64,000 bases of DNA, from NCBI GenBank assembly GCA_041879425.1, contig CP090854.1, forward strand, positions 1,054,001 to 1,118,000, in the 5' to 3' direction. The notes beneath the pieces are model-generated. The model worked only from the letters and a program-made list of their open reading frames with translations, was not told the DNA's origin and did not search any database. The stretch comes from Vibrio pomeroyi. GTDB taxonomy: Bacteria; Pseudomonadota; Gammaproteobacteria; Enterobacterales; Vibrionaceae. Made by a program: the position numbers and the translations under genes. Positions 17,665 through 27,042 of the stretch are shown here, piece by piece. The stretch's first letter is position 1, and each line of letters starts with the position of its first letter.

Positions 17665-18875
17665 TGAGCTTGCTTAAAAGCATTTCCACTATTGCGACAT
17701 CATCGATATTGTCTCAGTTAATTGGGGCTGGTTCGATATGGTTGATTTCGCATTGGTACGGGATGTCGGAAGTCGGCTCATACGCGTTAACGTACAGTAT
17801 TGCCTTAATCGGAGCACAAGTTTGTACGTTTGCATCACAGCTGCTATTGCCAAAACAACAGAGTAACGAGCTAGGGCAAAATGTCTCTTTTTGCTTGTTA
17901 TTTAGTGTTTGTGCGTCGGTCATTTATTCTATGGGCATTGCATGTTTCTTTGACCGTCCCATTCTTCAAATTCTGATGTTAACGTTGGCACATGCATGGG
18001 TTTTGATCTCTGAGAATCTACTGCTGAGAGATCAAAAAATGAAGTCACTAGCTTTACAGCGAACATCGATTTCGATGTTAGTGTTGTTACTAATTGTTGT
18101 CAGTGAAGACTTAAGTGCATTCTATTGGGCTTGGGGAGCATCGTTGCTAGTGTGTATGTTGCTATGTATTGGTTACTCTCTACCAAGAAATGTGATGAAT
18201 CTACAGCAATTTTCGCTTTCATCCTTGTCACTGTTTTTCCGTAAGCACAAACATCATATTGTCAAAGTTGGGAGCGCTGAGATTTTGGCGATGGTGAATA
18301 ATAATTTACCCGTTATCCTTATTAACGTGTGGTTCAGTCCTGTTGTAGCCGGTTATTACGCCGTAGTTAGCCGATTTTGCTTAGCGCCTATTGTTATCAT
18401 TGGTAACGCTGTAAGAAACTCTATTTTTTCCACTTGGTCTGTCGACTTTAGACGCAATCAGTTTAATTACGCTGAATTTTCCAAGGTGCGGCGGTTACTC
18501 TTTGCTATGGGGACTTCGGCGGTGCTTGGAGTTTTCATTTTCTACCCCATAGTGATGCAATTAGGGTTTAGCGCTGAATGGGTCGCTTCAGTGCCAACTT
18601 CTCGCTATATGCTACCGTATTTGTTTATGGCGCTAGCGGTGTGCCCATTGACCGTTCTTGAGTTGGTTTATGGATCTCCAAAGTATTTCCTTCGCATTCA
18701 GCTTGAGCAACTTATGGTGGTGGTATTGGCTTTTGGTGCGCTGCCATTTTTTATAAGTGATTATGCATACTCGGTTATTGCCTTCGCCCTACTGTCTTCT
18801 ATTCGATACCTGTTTATTTATTTTGAAGTGAATAAAACGGCTGTGCGACTTCGTCGAACGATGGAGGTTACTTGA
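17664..18875 (+). CDS. Polysaccharide repeat-unit flippase (Wzx-like)
   Basis: The 403-residue protein has about twelve hydrophobic segments and the N-terminal pattern of MOP-superfamily flippases (STIATSSILSQLIGAGSIWLISHWYG), which move lipid-linked repeat units across the inner membrane. The GTG start overlaps the TAG of the Wzc-like gene by one base. It is shorter than many Wzx proteins but has no internal break. Confidence 0.82.
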   Translation: MSLLKSISTIATSSILSQLIGAGSIWLISHWYGMSEVGSYALTYSIALIGAQVCTFASQLLLPKQQSNELGQNVSFCLLFSVCASVIYSMGIACFFDRPILQILMLTLAHAWVLISENLLLRDQKMKSLALQRTSISMLVLLLIVVSEDLSAFYWAWGASLLVCMLLCIGYSLPRNVMNLQQFSLSSLSLFFRKHKHHIVKVGSAEILAMVNNNLPVILINVWFSPVVAGYYAVVSRFCLAPIVIIGNAVRNSIFSTWSVDFRRNQFNYAEFSKVRRLLFAMGTSAVLGVFIFYPIVMQLGFSAEWVASVPTSRYMLPYLFMALAVCPLTVLELVYGSPKYFLRIQLEQLMVVVLAFGALPFFISDYAYSVIAFALLSSIRYLFIYFEVNKTAVRLRRTMEVT

Positions 18876-20248
18876 AGATAAATAATGGTCTGTTTTTGCA
18901 GGTATACACGTTTGTAACGTTAGTTGCTTGTGGGCTAGTACAGTATCTGACTGGTGTCGGCGCAGTGCTTTGGCTGCCATTTGTTGCTGCCTTTGCGATG
19001 GTTTTGTTGTTATTGATACAAACCAATTACGAGGAGGCTAAGTTAGATAATATAGAAACAGTACTCACATTGTTGTTGGTGGGGGCCTATACGTTGATCT
19101 TAGCGTCGACAGTTCTACAAAATGGGCTGACGGTGACCATTGTAGGTTGGAAGAACGAACTTGCATTGTCGCTTATTTTTCTATGCTTACTATTGGGGTT
19201 TATCCGAGAGTCGCAGCTTTACCGCGTGGTGCAGATGCTATATTGGATTTTCTATCTACAATTCCCAGTTATCTTGTATCAGATTTTAGTTGTTGTCCCG
19301 CAACGTGTCGCTTTGAAAGGTGAATTTGAAAAGTGGGACTCTGTGGTAGGGACTTTCGGTGGTGACCCTATGGGCGGGGGAAACACGGCAGCATTAGGGT
19401 TATTCTGTTTACTTGTAATGCTCCTTAAATTGTCTGAATTTAGGCATGGTGTAGTTAGTCGGCTTAACATGATACTGCATATTGTTGCCGCGTTTATTTT
19501 GTGCGTTCTTGGTGAAGTTAAGTTCGTCATTTTGCTTGCTCCTATACTTTTAATTTTTGTTTGGCTGTGTCCTAGTTATGTTTACGGCGTTAGGCAAAAG
19601 GATATTAAGAAAGTGCTTCTTATGGTTTGTACCATGGGATTATTAGTTTTATTGGCAATAGTTGTCCTTGCTGCCTCTTACGCAAGCGCTTTTGATACCG
19701 ACCCTGACCACAGTGCTTTAAAGGTGTTTTGGGATTCTTTAGAGTATATATATGACTCAAATTACATCTTACCAACGGGAGAATTAGGGCGGATGACCAC
19801 GCTATTTTTCTGGTTGGATAATAGTCAGCTTTATGGATGGTCTAACGTGTGGTTTGGTTATGGGTTAAATGCAACCAACCACGGTAGTTCGGTAGCTCCA
19901 GGTTTCTTGAATCAAATATTTAATGTCCTTCTAGATTCTACGTCACTAAGCATGATGTTGTGGGAATTTGGTGTCGTTGGATTAGTCCTATTTTTATGTC
20001 CAATTTTATTGGCGCTAAAGGTGTCAATGCCCAAGGAAGTGCTAAAACGTGAGCAGTTATCGATGCAAGACATTCAATTGCTCTCTTGGCAACCTGCGTT
20101 TATTGCATTTAGTTTTGCAGGTTTATTAAGCTTACCTTACAGCCAAATTTTAATGTTGGTGCCTATGTTGCAGTTCCTTTTCTATTTTTCACTTGGCGGA
20201 AGTCTAATCATACGCAAGACTGTTATTCAATCGGGGGCAAGGTTATGA
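18872..20248 (+). CDS. Wzy-like polysaccharide polymerase / O-antigen ligase-family membrane protein
   Basis: The 458-residue protein has ten or more predicted membrane segments and a large periplasmic loop (about 270-350, containing DPDHSALKVFWDSLEYIYD and GYGLNATNHGSS), the layout of Wzy polymerases. Sequence identity across this group is low, so the call rests on topology and on its place directly after the flippase. It begins with TTG in a 4-bp TTGA overlap with the previous stop. Confidence 0.75.
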   Translation: MKINNGLFLQVYTFVTLVACGLVQYLTGVGAVLWLPFVAAFAMVLLLLIQTNYEEAKLDNIETVLTLLLVGAYTLILASTVLQNGLTVTIVGWKNELALSLIFLCLLLGFIRESQLYRVVQMLYWIFYLQFPVILYQILVVVPQRVALKGEFEKWDSVVGTFGGDPMGGGNTAALGLFCLLVMLLKLSEFRHGVVSRLNMILHIVAAFILCVLGEVKFVILLAPILLIFVWLCPSYVYGVRQKDIKKVLLMVCTMGLLVLLAIVVLAASYASAFDTDPDHSALKVFWDSLEYIYDSNYILPTGELGRMTTLFFWLDNSQLYGWSNVWFGYGLNATNHGSSVAPGFLNQIFNVLLDSTSLSMMLWEFGVVGLVLFLCPILLALKVSMPKEVLKREQLSMQDIQLLSWQPAFIAFSFAGLLSLPYSQILMLVPMLQFLFYFSLGGSLIIRKTVIQSGARL

Positions 20249-21243
20249 GTTCTTTACCTAGAATCACCGTGATTATAAAAACACTCAATGAACAAGGTGG
20301 TATTGCTGCGACGATTAAAAGCGTTCAAAGTCAGCTAAAGAATTATCAATATGATGTCATTGTTGCCGATAGCTTATCTGATGATGATACGCAAAAAATT
20401 GCGTTAGAGAATGGCGCTAAAGTCGTGACGTTAATCAACGCTAATGATCGTTGCTGCGGCGTAGGCCATCAACTTGGCTATTTATACAGCACTGGTGACT
20501 ATCTATTGTTATTGGATGGTGATATGCGTTTACAAGACGGGTTCATTGATGCGGCGATAGCATTTCTGGAAAAAGAGCCGACTTACGCCGCGGTGGCGGG
20601 GACGGTTGAAATGGATGAAGCGAATAGCTACGAATTTAAATCTCGCCAACAAAGGCATCACAAAATATACCCTACTGGTGATTGTAGTCATTTAGCCGGG
20701 GGAGGGCTGTATCGGGCGAGTGCAATCAATGATATAGGTTATCTTACACATCGCACATTGCATGCCTATGAAGAGGCCGAGCTTGGTATGAGACTCGAAC
20801 ATGCTGGTTACAAATTGCATCGTTTGGATACCCCGTTTTTCCATCATACTTCTTATGATATGCCGACGTTAACGTTACTGCGCTACCGATGGAATCGTGG
20901 TTATTTGTTTGCGTCAGGCGAATTGCTAAAGAGCGCGTTTGGTAAAGCGTACTTTCGAAAAGCTGTGAGTGTGGTGCGTAATGAGTTGATCTTTGCTTGC
21001 TATCTTGCTTGGTTAATTTTGGCCTTGCTGGTGGGTAATGTTTCGTTGTTGACTATTAGCCTGTTGCCATTGATGCTTTTCTTTGCTGCTAAAGCGTTGA
21101 AAAACCGCTCAATAAAGGACGGTGCGCAGAGCATTATTAATTTGACCGTATTTTCAACTGGATTGGTAAATGGTTTGTTGTTGCCCATTAAAGACCCAAA
21201 CCAACCACCGTCACATAAAGTGTTAGAGCGAGATGTGTCATGA
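20245..21243 (+). CDS. Family 2 glycosyltransferase with C-terminal membrane segments
   Basis: The 332-residue GT-A fold enzyme has the nucleotide-sugar site VIIKTLNEQGGIAATIKSV and VIVADSLSDDDT at the N-terminus, and a metal-binding DGD in LLLLDGDMRL (near residue 92). HAYEEAELGMRLEHAGY supplies the likely catalytic acidic residues. Two hydrophobic helices (about 248-285) fix it to the inner membrane. It overlaps the polymerase gene by ATGA. It probably adds a sugar to the lipid-linked repeat unit. Confidence 0.88.
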   Translation: MSSLPRITVIIKTLNEQGGIAATIKSVQSQLKNYQYDVIVADSLSDDDTQKIALENGAKVVTLINANDRCCGVGHQLGYLYSTGDYLLLLDGDMRLQDGFIDAAIAFLEKEPTYAAVAGTVEMDEANSYEFKSRQQRHHKIYPTGDCSHLAGGGLYRASAINDIGYLTHRTLHAYEEAELGMRLEHAGYKLHRLDTPFFHHTSYDMPTLTLLRYRWNRGYLFASGELLKSAFGKAYFRKAVSVVRNELIFACYLAWLILALLVGNVSLLTISLLPLMLFFAAKALKNRSIKDGAQSIINLTVFSTGLVNGLLLPIKDPNQPPSHKVLERDVS

Positions 21244-22451
21244 AAGTATTGGTGGTGAATAAGTTTTTTTTCTTAAAGGGGGGCGCTGAAACGGTCTTTT
21301 TTCAAGAAAGAGAAATGTTGATGGATCGAGGGTTTTCGGTTATCGACTTTTCAATGGCTCACAATGACAACTTGGCATCTGATTACAGTGCTAGTTTCGT
21401 CGATAATGTGGATTATCACGCCAATGCTACTTTACTCAGCGCGTTGAAAACGGCAATGCGGTTTGTACATAACGCAGAAGCGTGTGAAAAGCTTTCTGAG
21501 TTGATTACTACTGAGCAACCCGATATCGTTCACTTTCACAACATTTATCACCAGCTGACTCCCTCAATTATCAAGGTTGCTAAGCAAGCCGGATGTAAAA
21601 CGGTGCTCACCGCTCATGATACTAAAATAGCCTGTCCTAGTTATACCATGTATCGTGATGGACACACCTGTGAAGCGTGTTTACAAGGAAGTGTTTTTAA
21701 CGCTTTAAGATATCGCTGCCAACAAGGATCATGGTTTAAAAGTGGCTTGCTTGTTGTGGAGGCGTTGTATCAATCGCTTGCTCAGAACTATCAATCACTG
21801 GATATGATAGTTTCACCTAGTCAGTTTTTAGCCAATATCATTCGTCGTAAGCTCCCTAATAATAGAATTGAGGTCATAGTGAATGGCATTGACGAGAACG
21901 TTGATCAGCAAGATGTGGCAGATCATCGATATTTTTTATATTTAGGGCGGTTGAGTCAGGAAAAAGGCGTGGCGACAATGGTAGCGGCTTACGAGTTGTC
22001 TAACCAATCGATACCATTAAAAATAGCCGGTACAGGACCACTTGCAGACTCCCTATCAGGGAAACAGAGTAAGGTCGAGTGGCTAGGTTTTAAAATGGGG
22101 CCGGATTTACAATTACTCATAAAACAAGCTAGTGCAGTTATTGTCCCTTCGGAATGCTATGAAAACTGTTCTATGTCAGTGCTTGAAGCTATGTCGTACG
22201 GGAAGCCTATTATCGGCGCAAATATTGGAGGTATCCCCGAGCAAGTTCGTGATGGAAAAGAGGGACGTTTATTTGAAGCGGGTAATGCTCATGATCTTGC
22301 CAGTGTGATGGATGAGTTTGCGATAAGGCCAGAGCTTACAAAGTACTATGGTGAACAAGCAAGACAACGCTTAGAGTCGCGCTATTCCTTGAGAGCACAT
22401 CATCAGCAGTTGGTCGATTTGTATCAAAATTTATTGGGTGAGCAATCATGA
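21240..22451 (+). CDS. Family 4 glycosyltransferase
   Basis: The 403-residue GT-B enzyme has an N-terminal acceptor domain (VVNKFFFLKGGAETVFFQERE) and a C-terminal Glycos_transf_1 domain (about 225-385): FLYLGRLSQEKGV, IAGTGPL and the E-x7-E motif region VPSECYENCSMSVLEAMSYGKPIIG. A cysteine-bearing segment TKIACPSYTMYRDGHTCEACLQG (about 130-155) is common in this subgroup. It overlaps both neighbours by ATGA, so translation is coupled. Confidence 0.9.
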   Translation: MKVLVVNKFFFLKGGAETVFFQEREMLMDRGFSVIDFSMAHNDNLASDYSASFVDNVDYHANATLLSALKTAMRFVHNAEACEKLSELITTEQPDIVHFHNIYHQLTPSIIKVAKQAGCKTVLTAHDTKIACPSYTMYRDGHTCEACLQGSVFNALRYRCQQGSWFKSGLLVVEALYQSLAQNYQSLDMIVSPSQFLANIIRRKLPNNRIEVIVNGIDENVDQQDVADHRYFLYLGRLSQEKGVATMVAAYELSNQSIPLKIAGTGPLADSLSGKQSKVEWLGFKMGPDLQLLIKQASAVIVPSECYENCSMSVLEAMSYGKPIIGANIGGIPEQVRDGKEGRLFEAGNAHDLASVMDEFAIRPELTKYYGEQARQRLESRYSLRAHHQQLVDLYQNLLGEQS

Positions 22452-23554
22452 AAGTAACCGTACTAGGGACGCGTGGTATTCCTGATGTATTAGGAGGAGT
22501 CGAAACTCACTGTCAGCACCTTTACCCTCTTATTGTTAAGCAAGGATTTGAGGTAGAGGTTATCGCTCGTTCTCCTTATGTCGCTTATAAAACGAGGAGT
22601 TATAAAGGGGTCGAGGCCAAAGCACTGTGGGCTCCGAAAAAGACATCGCTAGAAGCTATCGTTCACTCGACTATTGCGGCATTTTCTACCTTAACGGATG
22701 GCTCGAATGTGGTGCATGTTCATGCGATCGGCCCTGGGTTAGTCGTGCCACTGTTACGTTTGATTGGAAAGAAAGTGGTATTCACCCATCATGGTCCAGA
22801 TTATCAGCGTGAGAAATGGGGGAAGCTAGCAAAGATTGTTTTGAAGCTCGGTGAGCGTTTTGCCGTTAAATATGCCAATGAAGTCATTGTCATATCAGAG
22901 GTGATTAATGACCTTATTAAGCAATCTTATCAAAGAGATGATGCACATCTTATTTATAATGGAGTTAACCCGGCTAAGTCTCTGCCTGTTGATGTCGTAT
23001 CATCTATATTAGAGCGCTACCAGTTAAGTGCGCGAGGATATATTGTCGCGGTAGGACGTTTTGTTGAAGAAAAAGGCTTCCATGATCTTCTTCAAGCCTA
23101 CGCAAAATCCAAGCTTGATATGCCGCTCGTACTAATTGGAGATTCCGATCATGAAAGTGAATACAGTCGCTCATTAAAACAAGCAGCGAAAGACACCCCA
23201 GGCGTGATACTGACCGGTTTTCTCAAAGGGGAGGAACTACAAGTTGTATTTTCTCAAGCTAAGTTATTCGTAATGCCTTCTTATCATGAAGGGCTGCCTA
23301 TTGCACTGCTAGAAGCGATGTCATATTCCTTACCAGTGGTGGTTAGCGATATTGCGCCAAACAGTGAGGTTGGACTTGAATCTGATTGCTATTACCCAGT
23401 CAAAAATATAGATGAATTATCACAGGCAATAAAGAAAAGGAGTGTGATGCCTCTACAAGACTATCAGCACTTTTTAGAACGATATGACTGGCATAAAATC
23501 GCTGATCAAACGGTGGATGTTTACAATAACATGTTGGGAAGCAAGCGTGACTAA
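22448..23554 (+). CDS. Family 4 glycosyltransferase with DUF1972-type N-terminus
   Basis: The 368-residue GT-B enzyme begins VLGTRGIPDVLGGVETHCQHL, the pattern of the DUF1972/rhamnosyltransferase-like N-terminal domain. Its GT4 C-terminal domain contains VAVGRFVEEKGF and MPSYHEGLPIALLEAMSYSLPVV. An ATGA overlap links it to the previous transferase. It is the third sugar-adding enzyme of the operon; with the initiating transferase this suggests a repeat unit of at least four sugars. Confidence 0.9.
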   Translation: MKVTVLGTRGIPDVLGGVETHCQHLYPLIVKQGFEVEVIARSPYVAYKTRSYKGVEAKALWAPKKTSLEAIVHSTIAAFSTLTDGSNVVHVHAIGPGLVVPLLRLIGKKVVFTHHGPDYQREKWGKLAKIVLKLGERFAVKYANEVIVISEVINDLIKQSYQRDDAHLIYNGVNPAKSLPVDVVSSILERYQLSARGYIVAVGRFVEEKGFHDLLQAYAKSKLDMPLVLIGDSDHESEYSRSLKQAAKDTPGVILTGFLKGEELQVVFSQAKLFVMPSYHEGLPIALLEAMSYSLPVVVSDIAPNSEVGLESDCYYPVKNIDELSQAIKKRSVMPLQDYQHFLERYDWHKIADQTVDVYNNMLGSKRD

Positions 23555-23975
23555 TCGTCTTAATAAAAACAATGATACGGATGAGCCTAATAAGAGCCGG
23601 GCAGTGACTCAATTTTACCGAGTTTTACAGCAAGAAACGCAACAAAGCTTGAGTGAAGAACAAAGGCAAGCTATTGAAAAAGCAGTTAATCAAGTTGGCT
23701 TAGTCGCAAAACATTCCGTTGATATCCGTAAAAGCTTTCCTTGGTTTGGCAAGCGCTACTATGTCGTGCTGTTGAGTGGGCGTGATCGTCGTACAGCAGA
23801 GCGTCAAGGTGAGTCTAAATGGTTAGTCTATGCTACAACGGTATTGCTAACTACCTTTGTCCTTGCGGGGGGGATGCTCGCTCTACTGGCATTGTATTTG
23901 TTAAAGTCTGCACTGGGTATCGATCTGTTCGAGAGCTTTTCACTAGGTATATGGGACTGGTTTCAATCACTATAA
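23547..23975 (+). CDS. VpsP-like exopolysaccharide membrane protein
   Basis: The 142-residue protein from GTG 23547 has GGGAAG just upstream and overlaps the preceding gene by 8 bp. The soluble N-terminal half contains VDIRKSFPWFGKRYYVVLLSGRDRRTAERQ, which I recall as characteristic of the VpsP family. It is followed by one strong membrane helix (about 95-120) and an amphipathic tail. VpsP has no established biochemical role. A longer open frame to 23484 is unlikely because it lies inside the glycosyltransferase. Confidence 0.72.
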   Translation: MTNRLNKNNDTDEPNKSRAVTQFYRVLQQETQQSLSEEQRQAIEKAVNQVGLVAKHSVDIRKSFPWFGKRYYVVLLSGRDRRTAERQGESKWLVYATTVLLTTFVLAGGMLALLALYLLKSALGIDLFESFSLGIWDWFQSL

Positions 23976-23995
23976 GGGTTGAACTCGAGTGATAA

Positions 23996-25432
23996 ATGAT
24001 AGGAAATAAACAAGTGAAAAAAGTCATTAACTGGCAGTGCTCATGGCTATACCTATTATCGTTAGTATTCTTTGTTACCTCATACGCCTATGCTGACGAA
24101 GTAGGGGATAAAGTGACGTCAATCACGGCACTCAATACACCTATCTCTAATCCAGGTATGGGGGTTGAAACGTTTCACGACGGGTGGGGTACCGTACTAA
24201 CTCTTGAGCAATATCCTGTCTCGGGAATGGGATACTACCGGTATTATTGGAGTGAACTTGAGCCAAGCGAAGGTGAATACAACTTTTCTCTCATTGATGA
24301 CTTGCTTGAACAGAATGCCAAGCAATCAAAGCGAGTAGCTTTGCGTTTTATGGCACTTGATGAACCATTCTCAGGAACAAAAATTCCACAATGGCTCATC
24401 GATAAAGGCATCGAAGGGCAGTGGGTTGAAAATGGAAAAACTTTCGTAGCCGATCTCGATGACCCAACTTATTTATACTATGTAGAAAAATTACTTAATG
24501 CTTTTGGGCAACGTTACGATAATGACTCGCGGCTTGCTCAGATTGACATTGGTATGGTGGGTTCTTGGGGAGAGTGGCATAACAGCAACTTTCCGGAGCT
24601 TGAGCCACTACTTAGTAAGTATTCATATCAGCAGTTAAATAAGTTCGTTGATCTGCATTTTTCAGCGTTTCCAAATACTGCAAAATTAATGCTTATTAGT
24701 GGGGGAGATTCTCTCGTATACGCAATTGAAAAAGGTGCCGGATGGCGTGCCGATTGCTGGGGTGATTGGCATAATTTTGGCCCTACTTGGAGTCATATGA
24801 ACGATGACTACCCGTATCGAATTCAACAAGCTAACTCGCAAACACCAATGTTTGATACGGCTTGGCAGCGCCAGCCGGTTAGTTTTGAAGTCTGTGGTGA
24901 CATGCATGGTTGGCTAGCCACACAACAATACACAAGAGCTCAAGTGGCTGCCTCATTAGATTGGGCGATTAGTCAGCATGCAAGTAGCCTAAACTTGAAA
25001 TCGAAGCCGATTCCCGAGCAGTATCGCGATTTGTTAGATAATGCTTTGTTAAAAATTGGGTATCGCTTTCGAGTTGATACGATTCGTCATTCAGCTTACC
25101 TGTCGACGGGGGAAAACCTTTCCCTGGAAGCTCATATTTTTAACGATGGCGTGGCACCAACATACCAACCTTATTATGCGTATTATCGGTTAGTAAACAG
25201 CAACGATCAGGTGGTTTCGTTTGCAAAAGATAGTACAAGTAGCGAAGCTTGGCTCCCTGGAGATTATAAATCTATTGCGAACTTCTCATTGCCGACAGAC
25301 CTAAATGTCGGTCATTATTATATCGAAATAGCAGTGAGTGAAAGTCGTGACAGTAAGCCTTTGAATTTGGCAAATATAGGGAAACAGCTTGATGGTTGGT
25401 ATCGGCTAAGTGAAGTGATCATTGAAGAGTAA
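23996..25432 (+). CDS. Secreted DUF4832-type TIM-barrel protein (VpsQ-like)
   Basis: The 478-residue protein has a signal peptide ending YAYA-DE. GTG 24014 with AGGAA upstream is an alternative start. The mature part looks like a beta/alpha barrel related to family-42-like glycosidases: NPGMGVETFHDGW, YYRYYWSELEPSEGEYNF, ALRFMALDEP, IDIGMVGSWGEWHN. A C-terminal beta-sandwich follows (about 350-470). These features match DUF4832 proteins; a carbohydrate-binding or hydrolytic role on the secreted polymer is inferred. It is the last gene of the operon, and no clear terminator follows. Confidence 0.75.
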   Translation: MIGNKQVKKVINWQCSWLYLLSLVFFVTSYAYADEVGDKVTSITALNTPISNPGMGVETFHDGWGTVLTLEQYPVSGMGYYRYYWSELEPSEGEYNFSLIDDLLEQNAKQSKRVALRFMALDEPFSGTKIPQWLIDKGIEGQWVENGKTFVADLDDPTYLYYVEKLLNAFGQRYDNDSRLAQIDIGMVGSWGEWHNSNFPELEPLLSKYSYQQLNKFVDLHFSAFPNTAKLMLISGGDSLVYAIEKGAGWRADCWGDWHNFGPTWSHMNDDYPYRIQQANSQTPMFDTAWQRQPVSFEVCGDMHGWLATQQYTRAQVAASLDWAISQHASSLNLKSKPIPEQYRDLLDNALLKIGYRFRVDTIRHSAYLSTGENLSLEAHIFNDGVAPTYQPYYAYYRLVNSNDQVVSFAKDSTSSEAWLPGDYKSIANFSLPTDLNVGHYYIEIAVSESRDSKPLNLANIGKQLDGWYRLSEVIIEE

Positions 25433-25480
25433 CGACAATTGCCATGTCCACTCTTAATGCATGCTGGATAAAATGGGCTG

Positions 25481-25508
25481 GTTAGCCGTTAGCCGTTAGC
25501 CGTTAGCC
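25481..25508. repeat. Four tandem copies of the heptamer GTTAGCC
   Basis: Four perfect head-to-tail copies of GTTAGCC lie between the end of the exopolysaccharide operon and the convergent lipoprotein gene. Simple-sequence tracts like this change copy number by slippage; here it is intergenic. Confidence 0.95.
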
Positions 25509-25521
25509 TTGAGTGCTCACT

Positions 25522-25857
25522 CTAATTAGCAGGCAACACCACTGCCGACGCTTCTTCTGAGTCTTCTTTGTCTTCGACTTGCTCAGCTACCCAATCAATT
25601 GTCTTTGTTAGATAAAGTTTATTGGTTTCGGTATCACACCAACTTTTTGATAATCCTCTTCGATTAAACTCACTGCCAATTGCCGCCAGCGTTTGATTGC
25701 TCGAACGTCCGTAATACAAGGTGTCGCACAGTTGCAGGTTCGACATCGATTGTGGGTATGTATTAACCGACGAGGAGTTCATGCTTAGTGCTTTGGATTG
25801 ATTGTGCGTGCAGCCTGTAAGGCTCAAGAAAAAGATCAATGCTAAGGCTTTCTTCAT
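25522..25857 (-). CDS. Small lipoprotein of unknown function
   Basis: The roughly 111-residue protein has a clear lipoprotein signal (MKKALALIFFLSLTGC, lipobox LTGC) and a polar mature part with two cysteines (LCDTLYYG and SWCDTETNKLY), probably forming a disulfide. Its acidic C-terminus reads EDKEDSEEAS. The pattern CDTLYYGRSSNQTLAAIGSEFNRRG is a small helical module, but I cannot name it. Confidence 0.7.
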   Translation of the reverse strand: MKKALALIFFLSLTGCTHNQSKALSMNSSSVNTYPQSMSNLQLCDTLYYGRSSNQTLAAIGSEFNRRGLSKSWCDTETNKLYLTKTIDWVAEQVEDKEDSEEASAVVLPAN

Positions 25858-26029
25858 CATACCTCTGAACAGTTACCAATGGTTGGCGGGAATTATGAGC
25901 ATGATTAAGCCATTGATTTGTCAATTCTTCGCCAACTGCTTACAGAGCACGATCTTGCTCGCAATTAGAACACGTTATTGAGCCGTTTAATTTCTCAGTC
26001 AAAAAGCGTATTAACTGCCAAATGCGCAA

Positions 26030-26059
26030 TTTTGTACAAAAGCTGAAAGAGCCTATAGA
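26030..26059 (+). promoter_or_regulatory. Promoter with overlapping 12-bp palindrome upstream of the AraC-family gene
   Basis: The perfect palindrome TTTTGTACAAAA (26030-26041) overlaps a -35-like TTGTAC (26032-26037). A -10-like TATAGA (26054-26059) follows at 16 bp. The dyad over the -35 would suit a repressor or autoregulatory site. Confidence 0.45.
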
Positions 26060-26104
26060 GTAGACTGATAAGTCGCTCGATAATTAACAGGCTTGGGAAT
26101 TGTT

Positions 26105-26938
26105 ATGGAGAACAAGAAACGTTCTAAAGAAAAGGCCGAATATAAGATCACAGAAGAACTCGGTGGCCTTGAAATCCTGAATGCTGAATACGAAAAGCAG
26201 AACTTCTCACGCCATAGTCACGAGGGCTACACACTTGGTGTTATCGAGCAGGGTGCTCAACGTTTCTATCGAACGGGCGGGCATCATATCGCACCACAAG
26301 ATGCCATTATTCTGGTCAATGCTGACGAAGTTCATAGCGGACACTCTGCCACTGAAGGTGGTTGGGCGTATCGCGCAATGTATCCACTTCCTGAGCAACT
26401 CGCCAAAATCACTCAAGAGCTTAACTTACCCAATTACGGGGCACCTTACTTCCCTAGAGCGGTGGTTGAAGATCCTGAACTCGCTAATCAGTTAAGGCTG
26501 GTGTTCAACGCGATTGATGAATCAGACAATCGTCTGTTACGCGAAACCTTGATGTACGGAATGTTGGTTAAGCTGATTAGTCGACATGGGAAATCAAGCC
26601 TTAAACCTCAACTGGACGGAAAAACTCAGCGTCAGCTTGTTCTGGTGAAAGAGTTTTTGGATGATTTTCCGCAGGCCGATGTCTCTCTGGAAGAACTCTC
26701 TAAACTGGCCGCCTTAAGTCCGTTTCATTTGGTGCGCTCTTTCCAAAAAGAGTTTGGTCTTCCGCCACATGCGTATCAGATTCAGTCTCGGTTGAGGCTT
26801 TCTCGCAAGTTATTGAAGCAAGGGCATACCATTTCAGATACCGCTCAAGAGTGTGGTTTTCACGACCAAAGCCATTTTCATCGACACTTTAAAAAAGCCA
26901 ATGGCTACACGCCGGGGCAATACATCAAAATGCTCTAA
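26105..26938 (+). CDS. AraC-family transcriptional regulator
   Basis: The 277-residue protein from ATG 26105 has GGGA upstream. An N-terminal cupin-like sensing domain (HSHEGYTLGVIEQGAQRFYRTGGHHIAPQDAIILVNADEVHSG) precedes two C-terminal helix-turn-helix motifs (VSLEELSKLAALSPFHLVRSFQKEFGLPPHAYQ and ISDTAQECGFHDQSHFHRHFKKANGYTPGQY). It lies directly upstream of azlCD in the same direction. This arrangement is common, and the regulator is presumed to control the exporter in response to an amino acid or a related compound. Confidence 0.92.
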   Translation: MENKKRSKEKAEYKITEELGGLEILNAEYEKQNFSRHSHEGYTLGVIEQGAQRFYRTGGHHIAPQDAIILVNADEVHSGHSATEGGWAYRAMYPLPEQLAKITQELNLPNYGAPYFPRAVVEDPELANQLRLVFNAIDESDNRLLRETLMYGMLVKLISRHGKSSLKPQLDGKTQRQLVLVKEFLDDFPQADVSLEELSKLAALSPFHLVRSFQKEFGLPPHAYQIQSRLRLSRKLLKQGHTISDTAQECGFHDQSHFHRHFKKANGYTPGQYIKML

Positions 26939-27042
26939 ATCGGACGCGTTACTTCGGTCTTCAAATCGAGCAAGCTTGTACAATCGAACCCACTCAGGTG
27001 TTTTTACATTGAATAGCCAATGTGAAGAGAGAAAAGAACAAT

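Noticed and set aside
25481..25508. Tandem GTTAGCC copies considered as a CRISPR or attachment array
   Set aside because: The units are 7 bp with no spacers, so they are a simple repeat only.
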